NCBI RefSeq assembly: GCF_003996985.1
Contig: NZ_RJJX01000025.1
Span: 1-58,016, forward strand
Direction: 5' to 3'
Length of the DNA stretch: 58,016 bases
From: Ancylomarina longa
Lineage (GTDB): Bacteria > Bacteroidota > Bacteroidia > Bacteroidales > Marinifilaceae
The translations under genes were made by a program, and so were the position numbers. The notes beneath the pieces are model-generated. The model made no database searches. It was given only the letters and a program-made list of their open reading frames with translations, and had not been told where the DNA came from. How positions within the stretch are numbered: the first letter of the stretch is position 1; every line of letters begins with the position of its first letter. Positions 51,665-58,016 of this stretch are shown here, piece after piece.

Positions 51665-54298
51665 TTACTCCTCTATCTTGTGTAATACCATTTTCTTGGC
51701 AGTTTCAATTGCCTTCTCTAATCCTTTAGGATCTTTTCCTCCCGCCGAAGCAAAGAATGCCTGGCCACCACCGCCACCTTTAATTTCTTTGGCTGCTTCA
51801 CGAATAATTACTCCGGCATTTAAGCCAAATTCTTTTACTAAATTATCCGAGAACATGATAGTAAGATTAGCTTTGCCTTCTAAATCAGCACCACTAATAA
51901 ACACTAAATTGTCCACTTCTCCTTTTAGTTGGAATGCAATATCTTTAATATCACCGGCCGATTGAACCACTAAGGGTTCTGTAATGAAACTTATGTTTTT
52001 TGTGACAGAAATATTGGCTTTCAAATCATTTTTAAGAACTTTTAATCGGTCTTTCATAAAACCATCCAGATTTTTTTTCATTCCGAAATTTTCTTTCATT
52101 AAATCCTGAATGTTCTTAATTAAATTTTGATTGGACTTAAAGATTTGTTCAATCTCTTTTAAGGTATTTAGCTTATCATTAATGAAATGCTCAGCTTTAT
52201 CAGCCGTGATTGCTTCAATTCTTCGAACACCGGCAGAAATAGCACTTTCTGAGACAATTTTAAAAAGTCCGATTTGACCAGTTGCGTTTACATGAGTACC
52301 TCCACAAAGCTCAACGGATTCATTGAATTTTATTACGCGAACCAAATCGCCATATTTTTCTCCAAACAAGGCCATTGCACCCATATTCACAGCCTCAGTC
52401 ATGGGAATATTATTTTTGACATCAATAGCTATATTCTCTCTTATTTTTTGGTTTACTATTAATTCAACCTTTGCAATCTCTTCATCAGTAAGTTTTTGAA
52501 AATGAGAGAAGTCGAAACGAAGATGATCGGGATTAACCAAGGATCCTTTTTGTTCCACATGATCTCCAAGCACTTGTCTAAGTGCATAGTGCATCAAGTG
52601 AGTAGCTGTATGATTGTTGGCCGTTAGAGTACGTTTTTTATCACTAACAACGGCTTTGAATATAGTAGTTGGATCCTCAGGAATTTTATTCGTTAGATGA
52701 ACAATTAAACCATGCTCTTTTTTGGTATCAAGGATAGATATTTTAGAACCATTAGCTTCAATGTAACCAGTATCGCCAACCTGTCCGCCACTTTCACCAT
52801 AAAAAGGTGTAATGTTGAAAACTAGCTGATATAGATCTTTTCCTTTGGAAGTGATTTTACGATAACGGGTGATTTTTACATCAGTAGATAAATAATCGTA
52901 ACCTATAAATTCCTCTACATCATCTTTTAAAATTTCGATCCAATCGCCAGTTTCTATGGATGTTGCGGATCTGGAGCGATTTTTCTGAGCTTCCATTTCC
53001 AGATTAAACTCCTTGCGATTTACGACAAGATCATTTTCTTTTAAAATGAGTTCTGTTAAATCTAAAGGAAATCCGTAGGTATCGTATAATTCAAAGGCTA
53101 ATTTTCCCGGGATCACTTTGAAATCATCAGCTTTAGTTTTTACGATAATTTGATCTAATAGGCGTATTCCATTTTCTAAGGTTCGCAAAAATGAATTTTC
53201 TTCCTCTTTAATCACTTTTTCGATTAAATTTTGTTGTTTGATAAGTTCGGGGAAATGTTGTCCCATCACTTCAATCAGAACAGGAATCAATTGGTACATA
53301 AATGGATCTTTAAATCCAAGGAATGTATATCCGTAACGAACTGCTCGACGTAAAATTCTTCGGATAACGTAGCCCGCTTTATTATTAGAAGGCAATTGTC
53401 CATCAGTTATCGCAAATGCAATTGTTCTGATATGATCAGCAATCACACGAAGTGAAATGTCTATTTCTTCCTCTTCGCCATATTTTTTTCCACCCATTTT
53501 AGCAATGGTCTGGATAATAGGTTGGAATACATCTGTATCGTAGTTGGAAGTTTTTCCTTGTAAAGCCATGCATAATCGTTCAAATCCCATTCCAGTATCC
53601 ACATGTTGATGAGGTAAGGATTCCAATGATTTATTTGATTTTCTATTGTATTGCATGAATACCAGATTCCATATTTCAATAACCTGAGGATGATCTTGGT
53701 TGATTAATTTTGCGCCATCCAATATTTTTCTTTCCTCATCACTTCTTAAATCGATATGAATTTCGGAACAAGGACCACAGGGACCTGTTTCACCCATTTC
53801 CCAAAAGTTATCTTTTTTATTCCCATTGATAATATGACTTTCAGGGAGATATTTGCTCCAATATTGAGAAGCTTCATTATCCCTACTTAATTTATCATCC
53901 TCGCATCCCTCAAAAACGGTAGCATAAATTCTGTCTTTTGGCAGTTTAAATACCTCAATAAGAAGTTCCCACGCCCAATCAATAGCTTCCTTTTTAAAAT
54001 AATCTCCAAAAGACCAATTACCCAACATTTCAAACATTGTGTGATGATAGGTGTCATGTCCGACCTCTTCCAGATCATTATGTTTTCCTGACACTCGCAA
54101 ACATTTTTGGGAATTTGAAATACGTTTATATTTTATTGGAGTATTGCCCAAAAAAATATCCTTAAACTGGTTCATTCCTGCATTAGTAAACATCAATGTA
54201 GGATCGTCCTTTATCACCATTGGTGCTGAAGAAACTATCTTATGTTGTTTTGAATCAAAAAAATTCAAAAATGTTTGTCTGATTTCGCTAGAATTCAT
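51665..54298 (-). CDS. alaS: Alanyl-tRNA synthetase
   Basis: 877 aa from ATG 54298 ([14 protein letters not shown]). Class II synthetase domain with [19 protein letters not shown] and [13 protein letters not shown]; editing domain with [12 protein letters not shown] (HxxxH) and CGGTH zinc ligands; C-terminal oligomerisation domain with [14 protein letters not shown]. The 16-residue upstream extension to 54346 covers the -7 promoter box and is rejected. Confidence 0.97.
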   Translation of the reverse strand: MNSSEIRQTFLNFFDSKQHKIVSSAPMVIKDDPTLMFTNAGMNQFKDIFLGNTPIKYKRISNSQKCLRVSGKHNDLEEVGHDTYHHTMFEMLGNWSFGDYFKKEAIDWAWELLIEVFKLPKDRIYATVFEGCEDDKLSRDNEASQYWSKYLPESHIINGNKKDNFWEMGETGPCGPCSEIHIDLRSDEERKILDGAKLINQDHPQVIEIWNLVFMQYNRKSNKSLESLPHQHVDTGMGFERLCMALQGKTSNYDTDVFQPIIQTIAKMGGKKYGEEEEIDISLRVIADHIRTIAFAITDGQLPSNNKAGYVIRRILRRAVRYGYTFLGFKDPFMYQLIPVLIEVMGQHFPELIKQQNLIEKVIKEEENSFLRTLENGIRLLDQIIVKTKADDFKVIPGKLAFELYDTYGFPLDLTELILKENDLVVNRKEFNLEMEAQKNRSRSATSIETGDWIEILKDDVEEFIGYDYLSTDVKITRYRKITSKGKDLYQLVFNITPFYGESGGQVGDTGYIEANGSKISILDTKKEHGLIVHLTNKIPEDPTTIFKAVVSDKKRTLTANNHTATHLMHYALRQVLGDHVEQKGSLVNPDHLRFDFSHFQKLTDEEIAKVELIVNQKIRENIAIDVKNNIPMTEAVNMGAMALFGEKYGDLVRVIKFNESVELCGGTHVNATGQIGLFKIVSESAISAGVRRIEAITADKAEHFINDKLNTLKEIEQIFKSNQNLIKNIQDLMKENFGMKKNLDGFMKDRLKVLKNDLKANISVTKNISFITEPLVVQSAGDIKDIAFQLKGEVDNLVFISGADLEGKANLTIMFSDNLVKEFGLNAGVIIREAAKEIKGGGGGQAFFASAGGKDPKGLEKAIETAKKMVLHKIEE

Positions 54299-54340
54299 AT
54301 GTTGATTATGTTTTAAATCAGTGAGATTTTGATACTTAGC

Positions 54341-54370
54341 TTGCAAAGTTAGATTATTTCCTTAATTTTG
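54341..54370 (+). promoter_or_regulatory. Promoter of the M23 peptidase gene
   Basis: TTG (54341-54343), 19-nt spacer, TAATTTTG (54363-54370): exact consensus. Leader of about 52 nt to the ATG at 54429. Confidence 0.75.
54344..54351 (-). promoter_or_regulatory. -7 element for alaS, abutting the divergent promoter
   Basis: The minus strand reads TAACTTTG, immediately next to the -33 TTG of the opposite promoter and 46 nt upstream of the alaS ATG. Its own -33 is not an exact TTG. Confidence 0.55.
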
Positions 54371-54428
54371 TTATCTAAAATGAGCAAAAATTTAGGCTTT
54401 TTCTGCAAAATTAACCGAAAAATATTAC

Positions 54429-55397
54429 ATGGCGAAAACTAAGTATCAGTTTAACCCTGAGTCTATTAGCTACGAAAAGGTTGAGCTCAATATTAAGACT
54501 CGAATTATCAAGGTATTGAAGCACATTGCTTCGAGTTCAGTACTTGCTATTGCAATGGTAGTAGTATTGTTCTATTTCTTTGGCTCACCTAAGGAGCGAT
54601 CATTGATACGTGAAAATCAACAAATTCTTTCTCAATATAACAGATTAAACTCGGAATTTGAACAAGTTGAAAGTGTATTGTCGGATCTGGAACAGCGAGA
54701 TGATAATATATACCGTGTTATTTTTGAAGCGGAACCCATTCATTCTAATATTCGAAAAGCCGGAATTGGTGGTGTAAACCGATATAAGAATTTGGAGAAT
54801 TTAGACAATGCAGATTTGGTTATTTCAACTACGAAGAAATTAGATGGAATTATTAAATCCATGTATGTTCAGACAAAGTCTTACGACGATGTGGAGGACA
54901 TGGTGAAGAATAAGTTCAAAATGTTGGCAGCAATACCTGCAATAATGCCGCTCGCTTTAAAGGATTATGGACGAATATCAGCTGGTTTTGGATGGAGGAT
55001 TCACCCTATTTATAAAACCCGAAAATTCCATGATGGAATGGATTTTACTTGTACTATCGGTACACCAATATATGCGGCGGGGGATGGAGTAGTTAGATTC
55101 GCGCATAAGCAAAGAGGATACGGAAAAAAGATTGAAATAGATCATGGATATGGTTATAAGACTGTTTATGCTCATTTAAGTGTTTATAATGTAAAGAAAG
55201 GACAAAGAGTAAAAAGAGGAGAAGTAATTGGATTTTCGGGTAATACAGGTAAGTCAACAGGGCCACACCTTCATTATGAGGTTAGAAAAAATAATAAGCC
55301 CGTCGATCCGGTAAATTATTACTTTAATGATTTAACTGCTGATGAATATGATAGAATGGTAGCTATATCAGCAAATACTGGTCAAACAATGGATTAG
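54429..55397 (+). CDS. M23-family (LytM-type) metallopeptidase
   Basis: 322 aa. TM at about 35-54, coiled coil (about 58-90), then an M23 domain: GFGWRIHPIYKTRKFHDGMDF (first His and Asp ligands), and GPHLHYEVR with His280 and His282. All zinc ligands are present, so it is probably an active peptidoglycan endopeptidase acting in the periplasm, rather than a degenerate EnvC/NlpD activator. It stands alone with its own promoter and terminator. Confidence 0.92.
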   Translation: MAKTKYQFNPESISYEKVELNIKTRIIKVLKHIASSSVLAIAMVVVLFYFFGSPKERSLIRENQQILSQYNRLNSEFEQVESVLSDLEQRDDNIYRVIFEAEPIHSNIRKAGIGGVNRYKNLENLDNADLVISTTKKLDGIIKSMYVQTKSYDDVEDMVKNKFKMLAAIPAIMPLALKDYGRISAGFGWRIHPIYKTRKFHDGMDFTCTIGTPIYAAGDGVVRFAHKQRGYGKKIEIDHGYGYKTVYAHLSVYNVKKGQRVKRGEVIGFSGNTGKSTGPHLHYEVRKNNKPVDPVNYYFNDLTADEYDRMVAISANTGQTMD

Positions 55398-55425
55398 ATC
55401 AACGCATAATAAATAAGAAGACATA

Positions 55426-55465
55426 AAAATGGCATAGGAAATCATATTCTGTGCCATTTTATTTA
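55426..55465 (+). terminator. Terminator after the M23 peptidase
   Basis: AAAATGGCA pairs with TGCCATTTT, with inner TAG/CTG partial pairing, followed by ATTTATT. 29 nt after the stop. Confidence 0.65.
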
Positions 55466-55550
55466 TTACTTTAGTTTGTAAATTGTTCTTAAACAACTTT
55501 GTTTTACTTTTCTATTAAATTTAAAAAGTATAATCGTGCCTTATAAAGAA

Positions 55551-55871
55551 ATGAAAATAGAAAAACTTTATTATTCTATAGGTGAAGTTGCCGATATGTT
55601 TCAGGTGAACACCTCTCTGATTCGATACTGGGAGAAGGAGTTTGATATTATAAAACCTAAAAAGAATAAAAAGGGAAACCGTTTTTTCACGCAAGCAGAC
55701 ATTGAAAATTTTCATTTAATTTTTCATCTTGTAAAAGAACGGGGAATGACATTGAAAGGAGCAAAACAGAAAATAAAAGAAAATAAGGAGGATACGGAGA
55801 ACAATTTTGTCGTTGTCACCAGATTGCAGGAAATAAAAGATCTTCTTTTGGAGATTAAAGATGCGTTATAA
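55551..55871 (+). CDS. MerR-family transcriptional regulator
   Basis: 106 aa from ATG 55551 (MKIEKLYYSIGEVADMF). Winged helix with YYSIGEVADMFQVNTSLIRYWEKEF (about 7-31), FTQADIENFHLIFHLVKERGMTLKGAKQKI, then a short helix in place of an effector domain. MerR proteins of this size act without a bound ligand domain. Its target is unknown; 20 nt downstream follows nif3-like, with which it may be co-transcribed. A GTG start at 55536 is an alternative. Confidence 0.88.
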   Translation: MKIEKLYYSIGEVADMFQVNTSLIRYWEKEFDIIKPKKNKKGNRFFTQADIENFHLIFHLVKERGMTLKGAKQKIKENKEDTENNFVVVTRLQEIKDLLLEIKDAL

Positions 55872-55890
55872 TCACTTAAACGAGTAAAAA

Positions 55891-56985
55891 TTGAAGGTAC
55901 AAGATATTGTTTCATCTATAGAACAGATGGCTCCTCTATCTTATCAGGAGTCATATGATAATTCAGGATTAATTGTTGGCGACTCTAATTTGAAGGTTAG
56001 TGGTGTACTTATATGTTTGGATGTTACCGAGGCCGTTGTTGAGGAGGCCATACAGAAAGGTGATAACTTAATTATTTCTCATCACCCTATTCTTTTTAAA
56101 GGAATAAAGAGTTTGACAGGTAAAAGTTATGTAGAGCGAACTTTGATTTTAGCAATACAGCATAAAATAGCAATTTATGCTTCCCATACCAATATGGATG
56201 CTGTTCAGGGTGGCGTAAGTGATAGAATCTGTGATTTAATAGGATTAAAAGATACACGGGTTTTAGTTCCAGTTCAAGGAGATTTAAAGAAACTGGTAAG
56301 TTTTGTTCCAGAGGATTATGCCGAGAAAGTTAGGAATGCTATTTTTCAAGCTGGTGCAGGAAGTATTGGAAATTACGATTCTTGTAGTTTTAATGCAAAA
56401 GGAATAGGTACGTTTCGGGGAGGAGAAAATGCAAATCCGTTTGTAGGTGAAAAGGATAAGTTGCATGAAGAATCGGAGGTAAGAATCGAAACGATTTTTT
56501 CTGGATATCGAACAAGAAAAGTGATTGATGCATTATTAAAGAGTCATCCTTACGAAGAAGTAGCTTATGATATCTATCCAATAGAGAACGAAAATCCTTT
56601 AGTCGGCCATGGCAGAATAGGTGTTTTGGAAGAGTCGGAAGATGCTATGATATTTCTGAATAGAATTAAAAAGATCTTCAATGTTGGCTGTATTAGATAT
56701 ACTAATATTGTAAATGAAAAAATTAGTAAAATAGCTGTTTGCGGTGGAAGTGGTAGTTTTCTTCTTGCTCAGGCTATAAAGGAAGAAGCTGACGTTTTTA
56801 TTACTGGTGATTTTAAATATCACGAGTTTTTTAATGCAGAAGAAAAGCTGATGATTGCAGATATTGGACACTATGAAAGTGAACAATTTACTCGCGATAT
56901 TTTTTATGAGTTAGTTACAAAAAAATTCCCTAACTTTGCAGTTCATATTTCAGAGATAAATTCGAATCCAATAAATTATTTGTAA
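55891..56985 (+). CDS. Nif3-like dinuclear metal centre protein
   Basis: 364 aa, starts with TTG at 55891 (KVQDIVSSIEQMAPLSYQESYDNSGLIVGD). Metal ligands: ISHHPILFKGIKSLTG (about 64-79), ASHTNMD (about 98-104), and at the C-terminal half GDFKYHEFFNAEE and DIGHYESEQF. The central insert (about 125-235) is the CutA1-like domain seen in long members. Nif3/YbgI form hexameric rings; enzyme activity is not firmly known. The 5-nt gap to the zinc-ribbon gene is typical of this conserved pair in Bacteroidota. Confidence 0.92.
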   Translation: MKVQDIVSSIEQMAPLSYQESYDNSGLIVGDSNLKVSGVLICLDVTEAVVEEAIQKGDNLIISHHPILFKGIKSLTGKSYVERTLILAIQHKIAIYASHTNMDAVQGGVSDRICDLIGLKDTRVLVPVQGDLKKLVSFVPEDYAEKVRNAIFQAGAGSIGNYDSCSFNAKGIGTFRGGENANPFVGEKDKLHEESEVRIETIFSGYRTRKVIDALLKSHPYEEVAYDIYPIENENPLVGHGRIGVLEESEDAMIFLNRIKKIFNVGCIRYTNIVNEKISKIAVCGGSGSFLLAQAIKEEADVFITGDFKYHEFFNAEEKLMIADIGHYESEQFTRDIFYELVTKKFPNFAVHISEINSNPINYL

Positions 56986-56990
56986 AACAT

Positions 56991-57827
56991 ATGACAACAC
57001 AAGATCCAAAAGCTTCAGATTTAAAGGATATTTCAGTTGAAGAAAAATTACGCACTCTTTATGAGATGCAAAGAGTTGATGCTGAGGTGGACCAAATTAG
57101 AACGCTTAGAGGGGAGCTTCCACTTGAAGTTCAGGATTTGGAAGATGAGATCGCCGGGCTCGAAACAAGAGGTACGAATCTAAATAATGAAGTAAAAGAA
57201 CTTGTTGAAACAATCGCCAAGAAGAAGCAAGAGATTAAAGAAGCTGGATTGCTTATTAAAAAGTATGAAGCTCAACAAATGAATGTTCGCAATAATCGTG
57301 AATTTGACTCTATTTCTAAAGAGATCGAATTTCAAAATCTTGAAATCGAATTGTGCGAAAAAAGAATTAAAGAGTTTACTGCTGATATGAATAGCAAGAA
57401 AGCTTTAATTGAGAATTTGGACGCAGTTTTTGCTGACAAGAAAGGTGATTTGGAGTCTAAGAAAGGCGAGTTGGATGAGATTGTTTCAGAAACTCAAAAA
57501 GAGGAAAGTAAATTAGTAGATCAATCTGATTCTTTTAAGGATAAAATTGAAGAAAGATTGTTGACAGCTTATTCCCGAATTCGTGCTAACGCAAGAAATG
57601 GTTTGGCTGTAGTTACTGTTGAACGTGATGCTTGTGGAGGTTGTTTTAATAAGATACCACCTCAACGTCAAATGGATATTCGTTCTCGCAAAAAGATTAT
57701 AGTATGTGAATATTGTGGTCGTATATTGGTCGATCGTTATATTTGCGATTACGATCATTCTATGGAAGAAGAAGATAAGGCTATTGCAGCTGCTAAACCA
57801 AAACGAAGAACGCGTAAAAAAGAATAG
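56991..57827 (+). CDS. Coiled-coil zinc-ribbon protein (C4, DUF164-like)
   Basis: 278 aa: long coiled coil (about 15-185) and a zinc ribbon with ACGGCFNKIPPQ and CEYCGRILV (two CxxC pairs), ending in a very basic tail KPKRRTRKKE. Such proteins pair with nif3 across many phyla and may bind nucleic acid; function is open. It is the last intact gene of the window; about 43 nt after its stop the right IS copy begins. Confidence 0.9.
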   Translation: MTTQDPKASDLKDISVEEKLRTLYEMQRVDAEVDQIRTLRGELPLEVQDLEDEIAGLETRGTNLNNEVKELVETIAKKKQEIKEAGLLIKKYEAQQMNVRNNREFDSISKEIEFQNLEIELCEKRIKEFTADMNSKKALIENLDAVFADKKGDLESKKGELDEIVSETQKEESKLVDQSDSFKDKIEERLLTAYSRIRANARNGLAVVTVERDACGGCFNKIPPQRQMDIRSRKKIIVCEYCGRILVDRYICDYDHSMEEEDKAIAAAKPKRRTRKKE

Positions 57828-57897
57828 TATAATCTTAAAGCATATAAAAAGAGGGTATCTAGATATGAGGAGGCCACTGAAAAAGTAACATACTATC

Positions 57898-57941
57898 AAG
57901 CATCAAACCGAAGAATTACTCTTTGGCTTGATGCTTTTTTA
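57898..57941 (+). terminator. Rho-independent terminator inside the right IS end
   Basis: AAGCATCAA pairs with TTGATGCTT, inner CCGAAG/CTTTGG pairing, then TTTTTT. It ends transcription from the MerR-nif3-zinc-ribbon operon and shields the transposase from read-in. Confidence 0.75.
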
Positions 57942-57972
57942 ATATCTTAGAGCCTGTTAGAAAAATAATATC

Positions 57973-58016
57973 ATGCTCGTTCAACAACAAACATTAGGCT
58001 TAAGCCCATATACAGA
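57973..58016 (+). CDS. Transposase N-terminal fragment (probable IS1182 family), partial
   Basis: ATG at 57973 gives MLVQQQTLGLSPYT and then leaves the window. Identical to the minus-strand fragment at 1-45. See there for the family reasoning. Confidence 0.5.
   Translation, partial: MLVQQQTLGLSPYT

Larger units (their letters stand above)
57870..58016 (+). mobile_element. End of an insertion sequence (IS1182-like), right copy, truncated by the window edge
   Basis: Exact reverse complement of 2-148. Starts GAGGCCACTG 43 nt after the zinc-ribbon gene stop, so no gene is broken here. The element reads rightward out of the window. Confidence 0.65.

Noticed and set aside
1-58016. Plasmid, prophage or integrative element
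   Set aside because: Content is core chromosomal (alaS, holA, recR, nqr, bioB); there are no replication, phage or conjugation genes. Only IS ends and an IS3 remnant are mobile.
1-58016. tRNA or rRNA genes
   Set aside because: I read the intergenic regions for cloverleaf-type stems and TTCRANNC-like arms and found none, though a covariance search was not possible.

Overview
The window is about 58 kb of AT-rich, gene-dense chromosome from a member of the Bacteroidota. Evidence for this is the type IX secretion (T9SS) machinery (Plug/DUF5103, PorP/SprF, a PorE-like OmpA protein, a type-B sorting-domain protein), the promoters of the TTG-N19-21-TAnnTTTG type, the near absence of Shine-Dalgarno sequences, and families such as DUF6261 and single-chain 2-oxoacid dehydrogenase E1. 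Na+-NQR plus nitrite ammonification (NrfHA) fits a marine, facultatively anaerobic Marinilabiliales/Marinifilaceae-type organism. That placement is inference; no rRNA is present. No tRNA, rRNA, CRISPR array, prophage or plasmid function was seen.

Layout. 1-148 and 57870-58016 are the same 147-bp sequence in inverted orientation. Each carries a terminator hairpin and then the first codons of what looks like an IS1182-type transposase reading out of the window, so the segment probably lies between two copies of one insertion sequence. 130-10248: proline catabolism (proline dehydrogenase, pruA), an OmpH-like protein, a GT2 glycosyltransferase, an FtsB/DivIC protein, an NhaC antiporter, bioB with a small upstream gene, and the T9SS Plug protein. 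10395-18265: the nqrABCDEF operon, apbE (which flavinylates NqrB and NqrC), and a convergent pair of tiny paralogous membrane proteins, one of them only 55 aa. 18443-24104: fused E1 of a 2-oxoacid dehydrogenase, a second NhaC-family antiporter and YqgE/AlgH. 24110-31651: an eight-gene minus-strand operon (amn, holA, type-B CTD protein, PorP/SprF, PorE-like OmpA protein, rhomboid, gmhB, class IV aminotransferase). 31713-39711: an orphan HsdR_N nuclease-like gene, a GNAT, a 1006-aa TPR/PD40 protein ending in four SPOR-like repeats, the E2 subunit, recR and a sodium:solute symporter. 39712-42300: a decayed area with the tail of an outer-membrane barrel gene, a 5' fragment of an IS3-type transposase, DUF6261, an 877-bp intergenic region with repeats, and a two-TM small protein. 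42316-51646: cytochrome c maturation and nitrite ammonification (fused ccsBA; outer-membrane porin, nrfH, nrfA; split ccsB and ccsA). 51665-57827: alaS, M23 peptidase, MerR regulator, Nif3-like protein and a coiled-coil zinc-ribbon protein.

How it fits together. Sodium bioenergetics recurs: NQR pumps Na+, two NhaC antiporters and one SSS symporter use the gradient, and ApbE loads FMN on NQR. NrfHA takes quinol electrons to reduce nitrite to ammonium, and two System II haem lyases are available to mature its c-haems. Cell-envelope genes dominate the rest. The most unusual items are the 1006-aa PorE-like protein whose usual peptidoglycan anchor is replaced by four SPOR-like repeats, the minimal T9SS type-B trio embedded in a housekeeping operon, the small paralogous proteins beside apbE, and the IS-derived C-terminus of proline dehydrogenase.
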